From contig QVOM02000116.1 of assembly GCA_003586115.2 (NCBI GenBank), positions 32,465,062 through 32,529,061 on the forward strand: 64,000 bases of DNA, written 5' to 3'. Source of the DNA: Salvator merianae. Taxonomy: Eukaryota > Chordata > Lepidosauria > Squamata > Teiidae. Below are positions 33,538 through 46,411 of this stretch, in pieces. Made by a program: the position numbers and the translations under genes. The notes under the pieces were generated by a model. The model saw only the letters and a list, made by a program, of their open reading frames with translations. It searched no databases and was not told the DNA's origin. The first letter of the stretch is position 1. Each line of letters begins with the position of its first letter.

Positions 33538-36500
33538 CTGTTGCTAGGTGACAAATTCTTTATGGCAGTGCAGGATCCCAACCCTATAAAAGAGGACACA
33601 TTCCCACCTTTAGTCTAGAAAAAAAAATCTCTAAACACCTTTGTGCAGGAGTGCAGTTTTGGCTATGTAGGCCTGCTCTTAGCATTGATTTTAGCATGGC
33701 AAACCAAACTTTAGATGCACTGCTGCTCAGCTACATTCATACCGTCACCATTGTTAACTGTGAGGGGAAATAATTTTAAAGCCATTTTCCTGTGCTAACA
33801 GGCAGGAAAGAAAGGGCAGTTTCCCACAGAACAGAGCAAAACAACAGCAACAAAAAGAAAAGCAGCAACACCAACAGGCATTGTAGACCAATAATTTGCA
33901 GTCATGGAGGAAATTTTCAGATGGTGTAGTAAGCATCAGAGTTGCCCATTTGGACACAGAATTTTCTTTGGTATTTTTTCAAAACTCCCTACTACACAAG
34001 ATACACAATATCAGTTTTTTGTTGGTGCTTAACATGTGTGGAATTCAAGTGGATTTCTTTTTAAGCAGGAGCTAAGGCTTGTGTGGAGCTAAGACCTAAG
34101 TCAGTGGCCCTGCTGAGGAGTGACCAGTATGTAAACAGCACTATGAAAGGGTGGACCAGTCTATCAGTAGTCTGACAGTGCCTCACGAGGCCAAATCACA
34201 TTACTGAAGTGTCCAACACTGTATTAAATAGTCTTTTATTGATTATGTATAAGCAAGACCAAGTTATTCAAAACCATGTTATATGAGGAGTGACTGCATT
34301 GCAGTTCTTGAAATAATCCGAATGGAAGAAATTTCTGTTTCTATATATAAATGATTCACTTTACCCCTTCAGACTTTGGGATCTACTGTCTATTGTCTAT
34401 TTCAATGTTTTCCTCAAATTTCTTTACCTACTGCGTAAAAGTTTATGCCAGTCCTGTAGTGGTGTAGTAATGAAACAACATCAAGAAAAAACTCACCAGT
34501 AGGTTGGCCCAGTTAGACATGCAGAAAAAGATGAGAAAGGAACTATTGTCTTTTCTTTCCCCAGTTTTCCTTGGGAATATAGGACCAAATGAAATTCTTT
34601 AGGAAAAAAAATATAATTTCCAATTATTTTCTTCTTGAGCTTTCACATTTCTAGGTTCAACCTCTGCATGTGAAACAGAGAGCAAAAAAAGAGAAGGAGA
34701 GAGACAAAGCTAGTTTAACACCTGTTCATTTTCTCTTTCAGCTGATCTTTTGTTCTGCTGATCTTTTATTTTTCTTAATCACTACTGTGTTAGCAAAGTG
34801 CAGGGTTTTCTTCCCTTCTGGCAGTGGTGCCTGTGTGGCAGATGAATATTTAACTTACCCTCCTCCCTTCCCTGCAGAGGGACTTTTTTACTACAGGGAC
34901 CACACAGTGAATTACTTCCTGAAAGATAAGTCACAAATAATATTGGCTGTACAAATTAATCCTTACTGATGCAGATGGGGTGTAATCTGTGCCTCTGGCC
35001 AAGTGGAAGTGTAGATATATTTTTAGCATGAAGTTTGAAAAATAAGATTATGTAGTACAATGTGAAGACATCTCCTAGGGGAAAGATCTCTGCAGAAATC
35101 AAGCCCAGGGCTATATATAGTTTGGCTTCAAGAATTAAAAACAAGTGGGATCTAAAATAACTCTACCATTCACAAACAGCATAATTTTTCACCTATACTG
35201 AAGAGGGTTAGCACAATCCTTTGAAAGATGATGCAGCTTAGCTCAGCTTTCAAGAATGTGTGGTTGAACCGGTCTTTTGAGTGATTAATGACAATATCAG
35301 TGCATTGTGCTCTTAACCATTGCTTATGAACAGGGTAGCAGTTGATGTAATGGTTTCTTGAGATTTTACATCTCTCCTGTAAGTTTGAGTTGTACATGGA
35401 AAAGGCTACTGTTTCCCAGAATCATTACAAACTTTATTTTAAAAAACCCAATTAATGAGTTGTTTTTAAAGTTAAAAGTGCTTGGCCTTCACTGTGAATG
35501 AGGAAACAAGAGTGAGAAATTTTAAGCATTTAATACAGCTGTGTCAATGAAAGTCATTGACGCAGAAGAAAGTCCAGATCAAGGTTTAATGAGGTGCTTT
35601 GAACTAATCTCTAGCACAGGAATCATCAACGTGATGCCCCAAAGCACCATGGTGGTCCTGAGTGTTACTCTGGCCAAAATGTCCGAGCTACCATAGGATG
35701 AAACTGGTTTTTTTCCAGGGATCCAGCAACCAAAGGGATCCCAGAAGCCACTACAGATAGTTCTCTGGCTGGACACATCCAATTGGGGCTGAGTTTGGAG
35801 TGTATATGTTTTAAGTCCTAATCTGTACCCTGTCTTATCCTGAAAGTTCCTGCTGTATCTATGCCTCCTTCAAAATTTAGTCATCCCTCTAGAGTGGAAT
35901 CTTCTGCCACGGTTGGCAGACCCTGATGGTGGGGGCAGTGGAACTGGATTTCACTGCTTAATAATTTGTCTCTGTACCTTAGATCAATATTATGTATTGG
36001 GAAATTATAATAGTACCAAAAGCTGTTTGATCCTGCTCAGAACTTGCAAAAGTGTTTACAGAAGGGTCCAAGGCTATGTCTGGAATGGTTCAGGATACTA
36101 GGCCCCTCATGCCATTTCACGAAGGCCTGTTGCTAAGCCCAGCCATTATTCCATTATTGTTTAGTGCCCTTGGTCTCAGAGTGGCTTCTACTGTTCTATC
36201 ATTGAGTACCAGGCAAACAGCCATGGCAGTGGGAGACAGCAGCATCTAGAATCTGACCACCCCACCCCACTCCTCATCTGACCCTAAGTTGACCAAAACT
36301 GAGCATAAGGATGCAGGCGATGTATAGTAGACAAACTGTGGGCCATCAAAATGCTATTCTTCATTAATAGCTTTTACAAAGAAAAAAGATAGGTTTGTCT
36401 GGGCGGCTTAATGCTTCACATTGGGTATTTTCCTACTATTAGAAGAAAGCTGTACTCTGCACATGCGTAAGGCTTATAAATAATTTTGTACTGAAATTAT

Positions 36501-36839
36501 TGAAGATGATTCCTGATTAAAAACTTATGACAAAACTGCTAAAGTTGATGAGCTTGTAGAATGAGCATTCGATTCTGCCTTAGCAGGTAGCTTAAAAATT
36601 GCAAGGTGGGCCTACAAGAGGATATACAAAATAAAATCAAACCTTTCACCTAAGGACAGGATGGCACTGTGATGGTAGCTGTAAAGTGTATCAGAAACAG
36701 CCAGGAGAAAAGCACAGAAGCTGCCTAAAATACTAGTATTTTAAGTTAAATGCTGGTACTAGTTCTAAAGGGTACTTATTGACACTTACAAAGCATCTAC
36801 AAACTCAGTCGCTTTCTACATGGGATGTTATCTTGTGCT

Positions 36840-37230
36840 AGGAAAAGGTCCAGGGGCCTCCCTTCTACATGTTAACAAAAAATAAGGTCCCACCCATTCT
36901 TAACATGCTCCATCTGCCCAGGATAGAGTTTACCAGTAGACCTCAACAATGAAATCATCGCATGCTACTGGTGACAGTCCAGAACAGGGGACAGTGTATG
37001 AGGGGTGGCTTCAAAGCTGTCTCTTATTGGAGCAGGATCTGGCACCATTTTCTTGCCTGAGCTCATTCCAACACTATGTCACACATGGACACAGCATACT
37101 ATCCAGAGGTATGGTGCTCCAGTAAACCAATCCACAGTGTGGATGAGACAGTCACCTGCATATCCTGCCATCCTGTCTGTCCCACCAAGACAGTCTTCTC
37201 TGACCTAAGCTATATTTCACTTAGAATGCA
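36840..37230. mobile_element. Possible DNA-element-derived region
   Basis: Shares style and pieces (ACATGCTCCATCTGCCC, TTTACCAGTAGACCTC) with 16593-17094. Boundaries cannot be set by eye. Confidence 0.35.
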
Positions 37231-38629
37231 TCTGCAGGCAATTATAAAGAAGCCTGAAAAGGCAGTTAAAGGCCTGAAAATGCACTCCTACAGTTCATTT
37301 ACTTGTAGATTAGAGACGGGATGAGAATGCTAGCTTTCTACACACCATCACCTCTAAGCTGCTTTTAAGCTGCCTTTTTAATGGATGAAGATGCAGGCTT
37401 ACTATTATTAAAGTTATCTACCCCCTATTTGTGCTTATTTTAAGTATCCAGGGCCATTCTTATCCTCTACCAAAAGATCCAAGAATAACATTCCTGTTTA
37501 GTGGCACAATTGTATACAAATGTCAACATTGCACAAGTGTCTGTTTCATGCAATCATTTGGCATATCTGTTGTAATATACATGGGATTTTTTTACACATA
37601 TGTAGCAGGGAGAAGGTCACACATGAGCTGTTTTGGGGAATAACATAGCAACTGAGTGATAATAGCTCTTAACAAGAAGAACTCTATATTGCCAATTATT
37701 CGGAAAAATGTCAATTTCTACTCTCATGACATTTACAGAATATATTTAAACGGAAACTCTTAAGACATCTTTCAAAAGTCTACACTGAAAAAGAAAGCTT
37801 TTGTTCATTCACTAATTATGTACTCTATGCAAAACTAGTCTTTTGCACCTGGGTTCTCTAAATAAATGTTAGTCTTACAGCATAGACAATGCCTGCTCAC
37901 TAACACCTGCTTGAGAACTATTTTCCTTACAATTTGCTAAGACAGTTTAAAAATATTTTAAAAATTAGTCGCATCTCGGTTGCTACTCGTTTTTACTTTA
38001 ATCTCAGCTATGTACCTAAGCTTCATATTCTATAACATTTTACCATAGGATGTTTTTGCCATTCTCCTTGATCCTTGCAGCACCTGTTGGCAAATTCACT
38101 TACAAGTACCCAATTTTCCTTAATGCATCCTCTTAAATGACTGTGGCATAGAATTACATCTGTGCCAATAAGTATAGCAGCAACCATTGCATAAATCATA
38201 ATGTTTCATTCTATAATCTTGAGTTATTTTTCCTTACCACAAGATAGGCAAAAATCTCAAGGGCCTGATTCATTCTGGTTATAGTTTTCATTAGAAAATG
38301 ACAAATCACAAAGCTTTAAGGGATGGTTAAGAAATCCCCAACCTATCAAGACCTTTCATCTAACCACCAGAACTTCCTAAAGCTGCCAGGTTTGTTCTTT
38401 TTCCATGCCCAGCTTCCACTAGGCATAAACAGAGATAGTGGCATTCTATTGAAATGGGATGGGTTATTTTGTCTCCAGCATAGTACTCTGGAGGTGGGGA
38501 GGAGATTTAAATCTTCAGACCCAGTATGTGCCATGGAGTGGAAAACCGCAGTGTTCTCAATGAATCTGCATTCACCAAATGAGGAAATGGTTGAACTAAC
38601 TGGAGCAAGGAAAAGTGGATGTGAAGTAG

Positions 38630-39046
38630 GGCCTGTTTGCATGGAGATGCTCACTGGCACAGTGCATCTGCATTTTGCAGAGGCCTCGAGATTAGGAGTG
38701 TCTGCAGGTGCTCCTGATCAACACTAGCTGTGAACAACAAAACTGTTGTCCACAGCTGTACTGGTATCATTTGGACTGCTTCCAGTACACAGCATTTCCA
38801 CCCACTTCCAGGTGTGAACGTTGCAGCTGTGGCTATGGCTGCCTGGTTGTGTGCCATGTCCCCGGTCACCATGGCAGTGGCTGGATGTTTCCATGGCCAC
38901 AATCATGGCAGGGCAGCCAGTATTTGCGCTGTGAGTGGTGGAAGCCCATTTCTGGGCTGTTCCAGTCCTCACAGTGTAATTGGCCCCTATACCACAAGGA
39001 CTGATCCAGCCATTCCAAGGTGGAAAGTGTGAAAAGGCCCAAAGGC
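38630..39046. mobile_element. Probable nonautonomous DNA element
   Basis: The end pair GGGCCTGTTTGCAT and GTGTGAAAAGGCCC is inverted. The segment TTCCAAGGTGGAAAGTG has an inverted relative at the start of the region 9178-9430. The short overlapping frames on both strands do not resemble proteins. Confidence 0.5.
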
Positions 39047-40368
39047 AGTATATGAGATTAAAGTTTAAAAGCTTCTTGGAGACAGTAGCATGTGGCACTC
39101 ATGTTCTCATCCTATTTCTAATCCACCTTTTCTAGTCTGGAATGTTCATGAGAAGGAAGGGAGAGAAACTGACGAGTGAATGATCCCACATGCAAACTGT
39201 CTCTAAACTGTTTCAGAAGTGCTTTTTTTTTTTTACTGTGTATGAACACAGCCTAAGTAAGTGTGTCTGACTAGTGTTGAGGTTTGTTCATGTGCTGGAA
39301 GGAATTAGAGCTTGTGACATCCTGTTAGGATTCACTTTTGCTGCTACTAAGGAGTCTGCCAGTAAATGGAACACTCAGACTGTAACTAAGACCAATAATG
39401 ACTGCATGAAAAGAGCTCCCAGGGCATAGTGACCACAGGTCATGGCAGTCATCAGCTCTCCAGCCCAGCCCAGAGAGCAGCAATCACCCTTGGAAGCTGA
39501 TTTTGTGCAGAGTTGAGAACCCACTCTACAAAGGCTGGCCACCCTGATTCCAAAGCCATGAAACTTTTGTTCCCTGGCTTTGACACTATCAAGGGCCAGA
39601 AGGTGGGTATGGGTGGGCTAATGGTAGTCCTCACAGCTCCTTGCCAGAGCAAGTACTCCAGCTCACAAGAGGACTTCTGCTGCTGCCATGCAGAAGCAAT
39701 TGTCACTGTCAGAACACCTGAAACTAGATCTACTCGTTCACCTCTCCCCAGACATTAGTAAAAACATAGACATGTACATAGGTAAGATCATGCAATCCAA
39801 AGAGTAAATTCCTAACCCTGTGGGCTTTTGCATCTGGATGCCACTTAGGTAGAGTTTCTCAAACTTTTGCTTTCATTGAACTGATTTTTCTTCACTCTAC
39901 CCTTGTGTTATAGATACATCCTTATGCAGCAGCAGGCAGCTTCTGGCAGCATGCAGGGGTTTTTTTTGGGGGGGGTGTTATCAAAGAGGAATTTGCATTT
40001 TTTTCTGGATTTCAAAGAAGCTCCACAAATACATATGTCACACATCTGTATGCTTCTGGGTACACCCCTGGATCCTGGGTGCTACTGGTCTCATAGCAAG
40101 AAACACATATTTGAGGATAAAGAAATAATGAAAACATGAATTGTCAGTGCAATACAGTAATGAAAATTATGAACTGAAGTCCAGTTGACGTAGTATGCTC
40201 AAAGTGTCAAAATGTAATTTTCATGTGCACCTGTACAAAAAAAATGTGTGTCGGTGTATTCAGCTGTAAAAGGAAATGAGTCAATTCAAGTGCAAGAACT
40301 GAACAGTGCCAAAAGCCAGGATAACTGGAATCCCAGTTATTCAACAGTCCATTTCAGGCATAAAACCC

Positions 40369-40369
<1 letters not shown>

Positions 40370-40401
<32 letters not shown>
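40370..40401 (+). repeat. (CAGA)n microsatellite
   Basis: Eight CAGA units, seen directly. Confidence 0.95.
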
Positions 40402-40403
<2 letters not shown>

Positions 40404-42689
40404 AGCTGCATCCCCCTGACCTGAACAAAGGCCACTTGCAAGGCAGGATCCAGCGATCCTGCCACAGGGCAGAAAACACAGCATGTACACTCTATGTGTC
40501 TTCTGCCCTTCCAGGCTTCAAGGGTGAAGGACAAAGTTTCTGGCTTTGGAGATTCCATCCAGTGTGATAAAGGCTGCCTCCAGACAGGGAGAGGAAAATG
40601 CAGGATCTTGTTTGGATTCTGCAGCTGCCTCTAACTGTCCCTGCTAAATGGCAGGGCAACATTTCAGGGCAAGCACAGGCACTTACCTGTACGGACACTT
40701 GCTTCCACCACAGTGAAGCCTCTACTGCCAGGTATTTTGATGACGTGGAATACTCAGAAGTGCATGATCGCACAGTTTCAGCTGAGTTTCAGCACCGTGG
40801 ACCCGCGGGGCCATTTTCTTCAAGGCCCATGGTGAAGACAAGCATCCAGACAAGTAAGTTGTTTTGCTGTTCAGGGAAAACCTATGGTGAGTGTTGATTT
40901 TTCCTGAATAGCAATAATAGCTACTCCATCCCTTTTTCCCAGGGCTATGTTGGAATTGTCATGGATACATCTGGCAATCCCAACATAGCCGCAGGATAAT
41001 CTCATATTTTAGGTCCTCTTTAGATGGGGCCAAAGCATTGGACAGGAAATGACTCACGAGTCAACCACTTTCTGTGCAACCTCATTGCATTGGGCAGAAA
41101 ATGACACAGGTAAGTCACCCCATAGCCACCGTCTTGCCAGATGGCAGGGACAGAAAAGAGCGGCTAATGCCTTGGAATTGTTTCTCATGGTCTGCATGAG
41201 GACACCTCCAAGGGTACTTTCTGCCCTTTAGATACGAGGAGGCAGGCCCAATAGGATACAGCCTTAAATCTTGCTCCAAACTAGATGGTCCTTGAGTTTC
41301 AGATCATTCCCTAGCTTCAGTTCCTCACCAGAGCAAGCGTGGGGGAAGCTGTTCAAAGTACTGAATTTTTAGAAGAAATATTCTTATGAAAGCAGTCTAG
41401 TCTATTACAGCAAATAGCTGGCTTAATAAAAGTTATAGTGAAAAAGAATAAAATAAGAGGAAAAAACCCTCAGACACTTTAAAAATCATACCAGAAAGAA
41501 AAAAGAAGTATAGCTCCTTGATTGGTGCTCGACAGGCATCACTTTTGCTGCCAGCAAATTAGGTGCAGCAACTCCAATAAGAAACAATTATGTGGATTTG
41601 GCCAAAATTCTGTTTTAAATACAGTTGAAAATTCAGCTGCCGTGTTCTCCTCTTCTCCTTTCCAATCCCTCTCTATGGCTCATTCTTTACTCAGATGGTT
41701 TTGGTTTTCTTGGATTATTTAGCTTGCTAAATTCATTTCATTTCAGAAACAAGAACTTATCCCTATCACTTTAATAATTTGCCCCTATTCACACCTCAGT
41801 TCACACCACAGTCCTGCCTTGCTCAGCTTTGCGTACTGGACCACAACAGCATTTAAATGGAATGATAGCTCAGAATTTGATAGCTCAGAATAAGTCAGTA
41901 AAATTCTTGTGTTGGTTTTTGAAGGTTTTTTTTTCTTGCAGATATATATTCTCGTTGGCTTCTTTTCAAGGTTCAATACAAATCATAATAATCAAATTTA
42001 GGCTTGCCAAAATGACAGCAACTATCATGTCAAGATTTTTGTGCATTCTTCTTTCCTATCATTTGTAGTTTTTGTACAGCAAGTGAAAGACTTGAGTTGT
42101 TCATAAACAAAAAAAACACTAGGTGGCATTATGACAAGAGTCCTTCCACAGCAAAACATAGAAAGTTAATTTTATATTACCAGTATGGTTACGTATGTCT
42201 ACCTCCACTGCAGTACTTACAATTCAAAACATGCACATTTTTAACTAATGCCCTGACCCATGCCTTGTTTTTTTACATACGTCCACACAGGGACCAGGTA
42301 TATTGCAATAAACTAGGCAATGCAATGTATCACACTAAGGTCATGGTTCAATATCACATTAGGAAGTGTTAAAGCCCATTTAATACACTATTTTCAACCT
42401 TAGGGGAGTAATAAAATGCACAAGGGATAAGGCAACAGCATTTTATGTTTCATATGGATAAGCAGCTTTCTTCAAAGAAAAAAATCTTAGCAGAATCCTC
42501 AACAGATAAGCCACAGGAAAGGTGGCAAATTTTCTTTGTTGACTAACTATATGGTATGCATTAGGAAAACATCAGATATCATGCCCAAGAGGGAAATGTT
42601 TTTAAGGACTAGGCTTCAATAGGAAGCAAAACTGCATGCAGAAGTAAATGCTAAAACTGATGTCAGTGGCTGTATTTGAACTCTGTTGG

Positions 42690-43740
42690 TAAACTGATGG
42701 AGGCGACTGCCTGGTACACATCGTCCACACTATGGAATGGTCTACCAGCAGGCCACACGCCTTGATAGACTGTTTTGTCCTCACGGGATGATGAGGAGTT
42801 CATGCAGGCTACAGTGTGAAAAATGGTGCTGTAGCCCCGTTCACACATGGCCACTTGTAAGTGGTTCATTTAGTCAAGTAGTGTTCTAGCTGGTATATCA
42901 GACCGTGCAAACAGCACATAGGATGAGGACTAACAAACCACACCTGACACCATTTTGCCAGGCTCCAGGAAGCAGCACTGGGACTGTGGCACTTCTGGTC
43001 AAAACTACCCCAACCAATAAATTCAGAGGCCAGCAACTTTCATTCCTGGTCTCCGAAGATGGGTCAGGATAGGTCGCCTGCAATGTGGATGACCTTTGGT
43101 GTGCACTGGCAGCAGATGGCCCATCCGAATACGGGATAGCCCATGCCATGCACAAATGGTCAGTGACTCCAGATGTTCCTGTTAGCTATGGTCAAGGCAG
43201 CCATAGACTGGCTGCCCTATGTGAGAAAAGGATGCTGGATTTGATGATAATTCTGATATCAAAGGCAGAATCTGCACCGGGTTGCTGGTCTGCACCACAT
43301 GAAGTGCCAAATCTGTGCAGCAGACCAGTCCGCTGGGAGGTTGTACTTCCTAGGAAAGTGCATGTTCACATGGGACCAAGTATTGGAGCAACTCCCAGCA
43401 TGAAAATGGTGCCAGAGTCTGCTCCAAGGGAAACCAGCTTCATAGTAGTCTACCAAGTGCTCCTGGGGCAGACTAGACCAGCTGTTCATTGTACAAACAG
43501 CTGGGCCAGTTTACTGGCACACAGATCCCAGTACCATTTCACCAGGCTCTTGGAAAGAACCCTGGAAATGAACTGTTTCTGGGCATGCAGGAACAGCCCT
43601 GGCTGTCAACTCTGAGGCTGGGCAGGTTGGGTTGCCATAATGTGGATGGCCCTTGGCAAGAGCTGCTGCCACTGCAATCTTGGCCCAGATTACTCAATTT
43701 GGGGCAAGACCAGCCCCAATGGTAGACCCCCCTCCATGTT
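42690..43740. mobile_element. Probable DNA-element-derived region
   Basis: GC-richer than its surroundings. It contains GCGACTGCCTGGTACACATC (also seen inverted in 28379-29061) and CCCCGTTCACACATGGCC, an end-like sequence. A 176-codon open frame at 43085-43615 has no recognisable motif and overlaps an open frame on the other strand; I do not call it a gene. Confidence 0.4.
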
Positions 43741-44448
43741 TTGCAGAAATTACCACAGAGTCTATGTCCTAAACTATGGTTACCCAGACTTTGCGATTTG
43801 CAGTCCACCAATTAACAACTTAAAGATTTGGCATTCCACCTTACCTCTGCTCTCTTGCTTTGGAAAATACTTTTTCCCTATAAATTTTATATTATAAATA
43901 CTCAATGTGAAGTTCTAAATGTTTCCACAGTCCACATATAATTCTCTGTGATACACAGGTGGATCACTACCCAAACTTGGGGAACCCTGACCTAAACTAT
44001 CTCCAACAGATGGTTTTTCACCCGCTATGCAAAATACCTTCAGCAAGAGAGGTAAGTCTTTCCCAGTCGTTAACAGCTCTTAACAGTCATTAAATTTTGA
44101 TAATTAAATATTTAATCCAGCAGGCCATTTCTAATATTATTACAATTCTACCAGTTTTCCAGATTGTACTCTGACTCCAGAATACACTTCCTGAGAGTGT
44201 AAATGAGACATTAGATTGATACTCCACATTTTAGCATTTGCCACAGAAGCAGAGTGACATTTTAGCTGCAAGATTTTCTTTCTGTGTGACTTAATCCTTC
44301 TGTCCTGCTATACAGGTGACCAATAGTATCATGTAAAGTATTTCTGGGTAGTAACAGCTCATGTCGAACACTCACTGTACTTCTCGTGCCGTAATCCAGA
44401 CAGAACTACAATTACAGAATAGTTTGTCTAATTTAATCGGAGCCATGA

Positions 44449-44543
44449 TGACTGCATCCAGACATCATTTATTTATTCCTCTATATTGGATATTCCGGAA
44501 TATCTGAATATAGTGGAATAAATAAGAGATGCCTGGATACAGC
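44449..44543. mobile_element. Palindromic MITE, about 95 bp
   Basis: TGACTGCATCCAGACATC pairs with GATGCCTGGATACAGC, and ATTTATTCCTCTATATT with AATATAGTGGAATAAAT, around TGGATATTCCGGAATATC. Confidence 0.75.
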
Positions 44544-44762
44544 TGATAACCCAGTAAATCGGGTCTATATTTTGGGACTGTATTGGGAGCATTGTGATCA
44601 CATCTGGCAAATCAGGTACAATTACAAAATAATTATGGATTCCAATCCTGCCTGGATCAGTCCCATTCACTTACAAATGCTAAGATACAATGCCATCTTA
44701 CCCATCTGTGAATAACCAAACTCTATCAATACTGAAGTTGCAAATGTTGGATGCTTATTGCA

Positions 44763-44804
44763 GTGTGTGTGCTTGTGTGTGTGTGTGTGTGTGCGTGTGT
44801 GTGT
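44763..44804 (+). repeat. (TG)n microsatellite, interrupted
   Basis: TG repeat with a few C interruptions. Confidence 0.95.
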
Positions 44805-44991
44805 ATGAAGCATATGTTCATGTGATGTGTACATATGAGCATGAATATTTGGAATATGAAAAAATCCTGGCTTGATGGCAGAAACAAAAACAGAAAAGGA
44901 AACAACAAAAACAAATAATAAAAACAATCCATGAATAAAAAAACCGAAAGTGAATTTTTAACACTTTTGCATTCCCAATTTTAGAGTAATA

Positions 44992-45082
44992 TATTCATTC
45001 ATTCATTCATTCATTCATTTATTCATTTATAGTATCTATATTCTCTCTTTCACCTGAGGGGCCTGGGTGAGTTACAACAATT
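44992..45082 (+). repeat. (ATTC)n microsatellite joined to a tail-type repeat
   Basis: About nine ATTC or ATTT units are followed by a fragment of the shared retroelement end (CTCTTTCACCTGAGGGGCCT). Confidence 0.85.
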
Positions 45083-45490
45083 TTTGAAGTCTGACTTTTA
45101 GGTTTGCATTTTTGTGACATGTGAACTCCCCAGAAATCCTTTTATATATGTGTGCCTGCTAACCTAAACTCATTCTGAATGTTTCTGCTTATTTTTGTGC
45201 CATGTCCCCTCCATTTTGTGAATGTAGTTGATTTTGTGATAAGCTGTTTTTCTAGTGATCTTGTGATTGAATTGTGAAGAAAACATTAGCACAATAGTTA
45301 AGCAAGAGCAACTGTAGCCAGTAGCCAGTAGCCAGAGGATCTTGGGGCAATCAGTGATTACAATGCTGTCTAAAACCTTCTTTCTTTCCCTCCCTGCCAG
45401 TCACAAGAAAGCTTTCTCACCTTTTGAACATTCACCTTTCTAGACTTGGCGTTCTAAGCAATTACTAACTGAATAACAGAAAAGAAACTA

Positions 45491-46272
45491 AGGGCTGATT
45501 CGCACTTGATGGTAGCAAGCATTAAGAATGCTTGCTATCCAAGTGTATTCGCACCTCAAGATGGCCGGCATGACCAGAAGTAGTATCCAACCACTCCCAA
45601 TCTCTCCTACCACTGGAGAAGTAAATTGCAGTCTGGAACCTTACCTGGAGCCCATAGTGAGCTTCAGATAAGGTACCATTCACACTTACCTGCGGTACAG
45701 TGACCACCTTGGTGTGAGCTGCTCCATTGTGCATGCACGATTGTGTGATTGCACATGCGCAATGGGCCCATGCGATGCCACTATCAGGTCTGTGATGCCA
45801 GATTGGGCGCACATTTGATCATTCAACGGCAGCAGCCGGGAAGCGTCTGGCCGCTGCCATGGCAACTGGCAGGCCCATGCAGTGTACAGGCACGATCAAC
45901 TGATTGTGTCTGTGTGTTGGGCCAGATTGCGCCAGTGCAATCTTGCCTACACAATCGGGCCGCGTGATGCCCCAACTGGGCACTGTGCAGCCCGATCACA
46001 TAGGTCCAAGCATGCTGGCATTATTGGCCCATTGTGGCAGTGCACTGTGCAGGCCTGCAGGTTGCCAAGGCAGCAGTCAGATGCTTCCCAGCTGCTGCTG
46101 TGACAATAATTGGATACGGCTACCGGTATTTGCACCGCGGACCTTGGTAGTCAGGTTCAGGTCCAGTTTTCGGCCATGTAGTGCAGATGGTGTCCATGTT
46201 GCATGGTAAAGTACTACACTAGCACAGGTTAATTAGTCTCTGGTAGCATAGTAAGTGTGAAAACGTCTTAAG
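45491..46272. mobile_element. Probable nonautonomous DNA element, about 780 bp
   Basis: The ends AAGGGCTGATTCGCACTT and AAGTGTGAAAACGTCTTA are imperfect inverted copies. Inner pairs are GGTAGCAAGCATTAAG with AATGCTTGCTATCC. The composition is CpG-richer than the flanks. Confidence 0.6.
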
Positions 46273-46411
46273 GCTCTTTCTGCACTGAGGATTTATTCTG
46301 GATTACATTCCAGAATAGGAACCTGCTGCCACCCAGCCTGCCATAGTCTGCACTAGCATGAGGATGGCAGGTCCCTAGCCTGGAATATAAGGCCTAGTGC
46401 AGTAAGGGCTT
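46270..46411. mobile_element. MITE of the GCAGAAAGGGC family
   Basis: AAGGCTCTTTCTGCACTGAG pairs with CTAGTGCAGTAAGGGCTT. Inner arms as in the copy at 10340-10471. It abuts the element ending at about 46272. Confidence 0.8.

Larger units (their letters stand above)
29931..36839. other. Intergenic region downstream of VIM
   Basis: Apart from 30533-30600, 31343-31530 and the microsatellite at 33474-33537, this stretch shows A/T-rich sequence with poly(A) runs (for example 31798-31810 and near 33392) and no supported exon on either strand. Confidence 0.6.
37231..42689. other. Intergenic region, mostly unassigned
   Basis: Outside the element at 38630-39046 and the CAGA repeat at 40370, nothing recognisable was seen. 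Short frames lack motifs. Confidence 0.55.

Noticed and set aside
33327..33599. Minus-strand frame with GRKEGRKEGR-type repeats
   Set aside because: A translation of the TCCC/TTCC microsatellite.
43085..43615. A 176-codon plus-strand open frame in the intergenic region
   Set aside because: No recognisable motif, open frames on the opposite strand too, and shared pieces with repeat elements. More likely mobile-element DNA than a gene.
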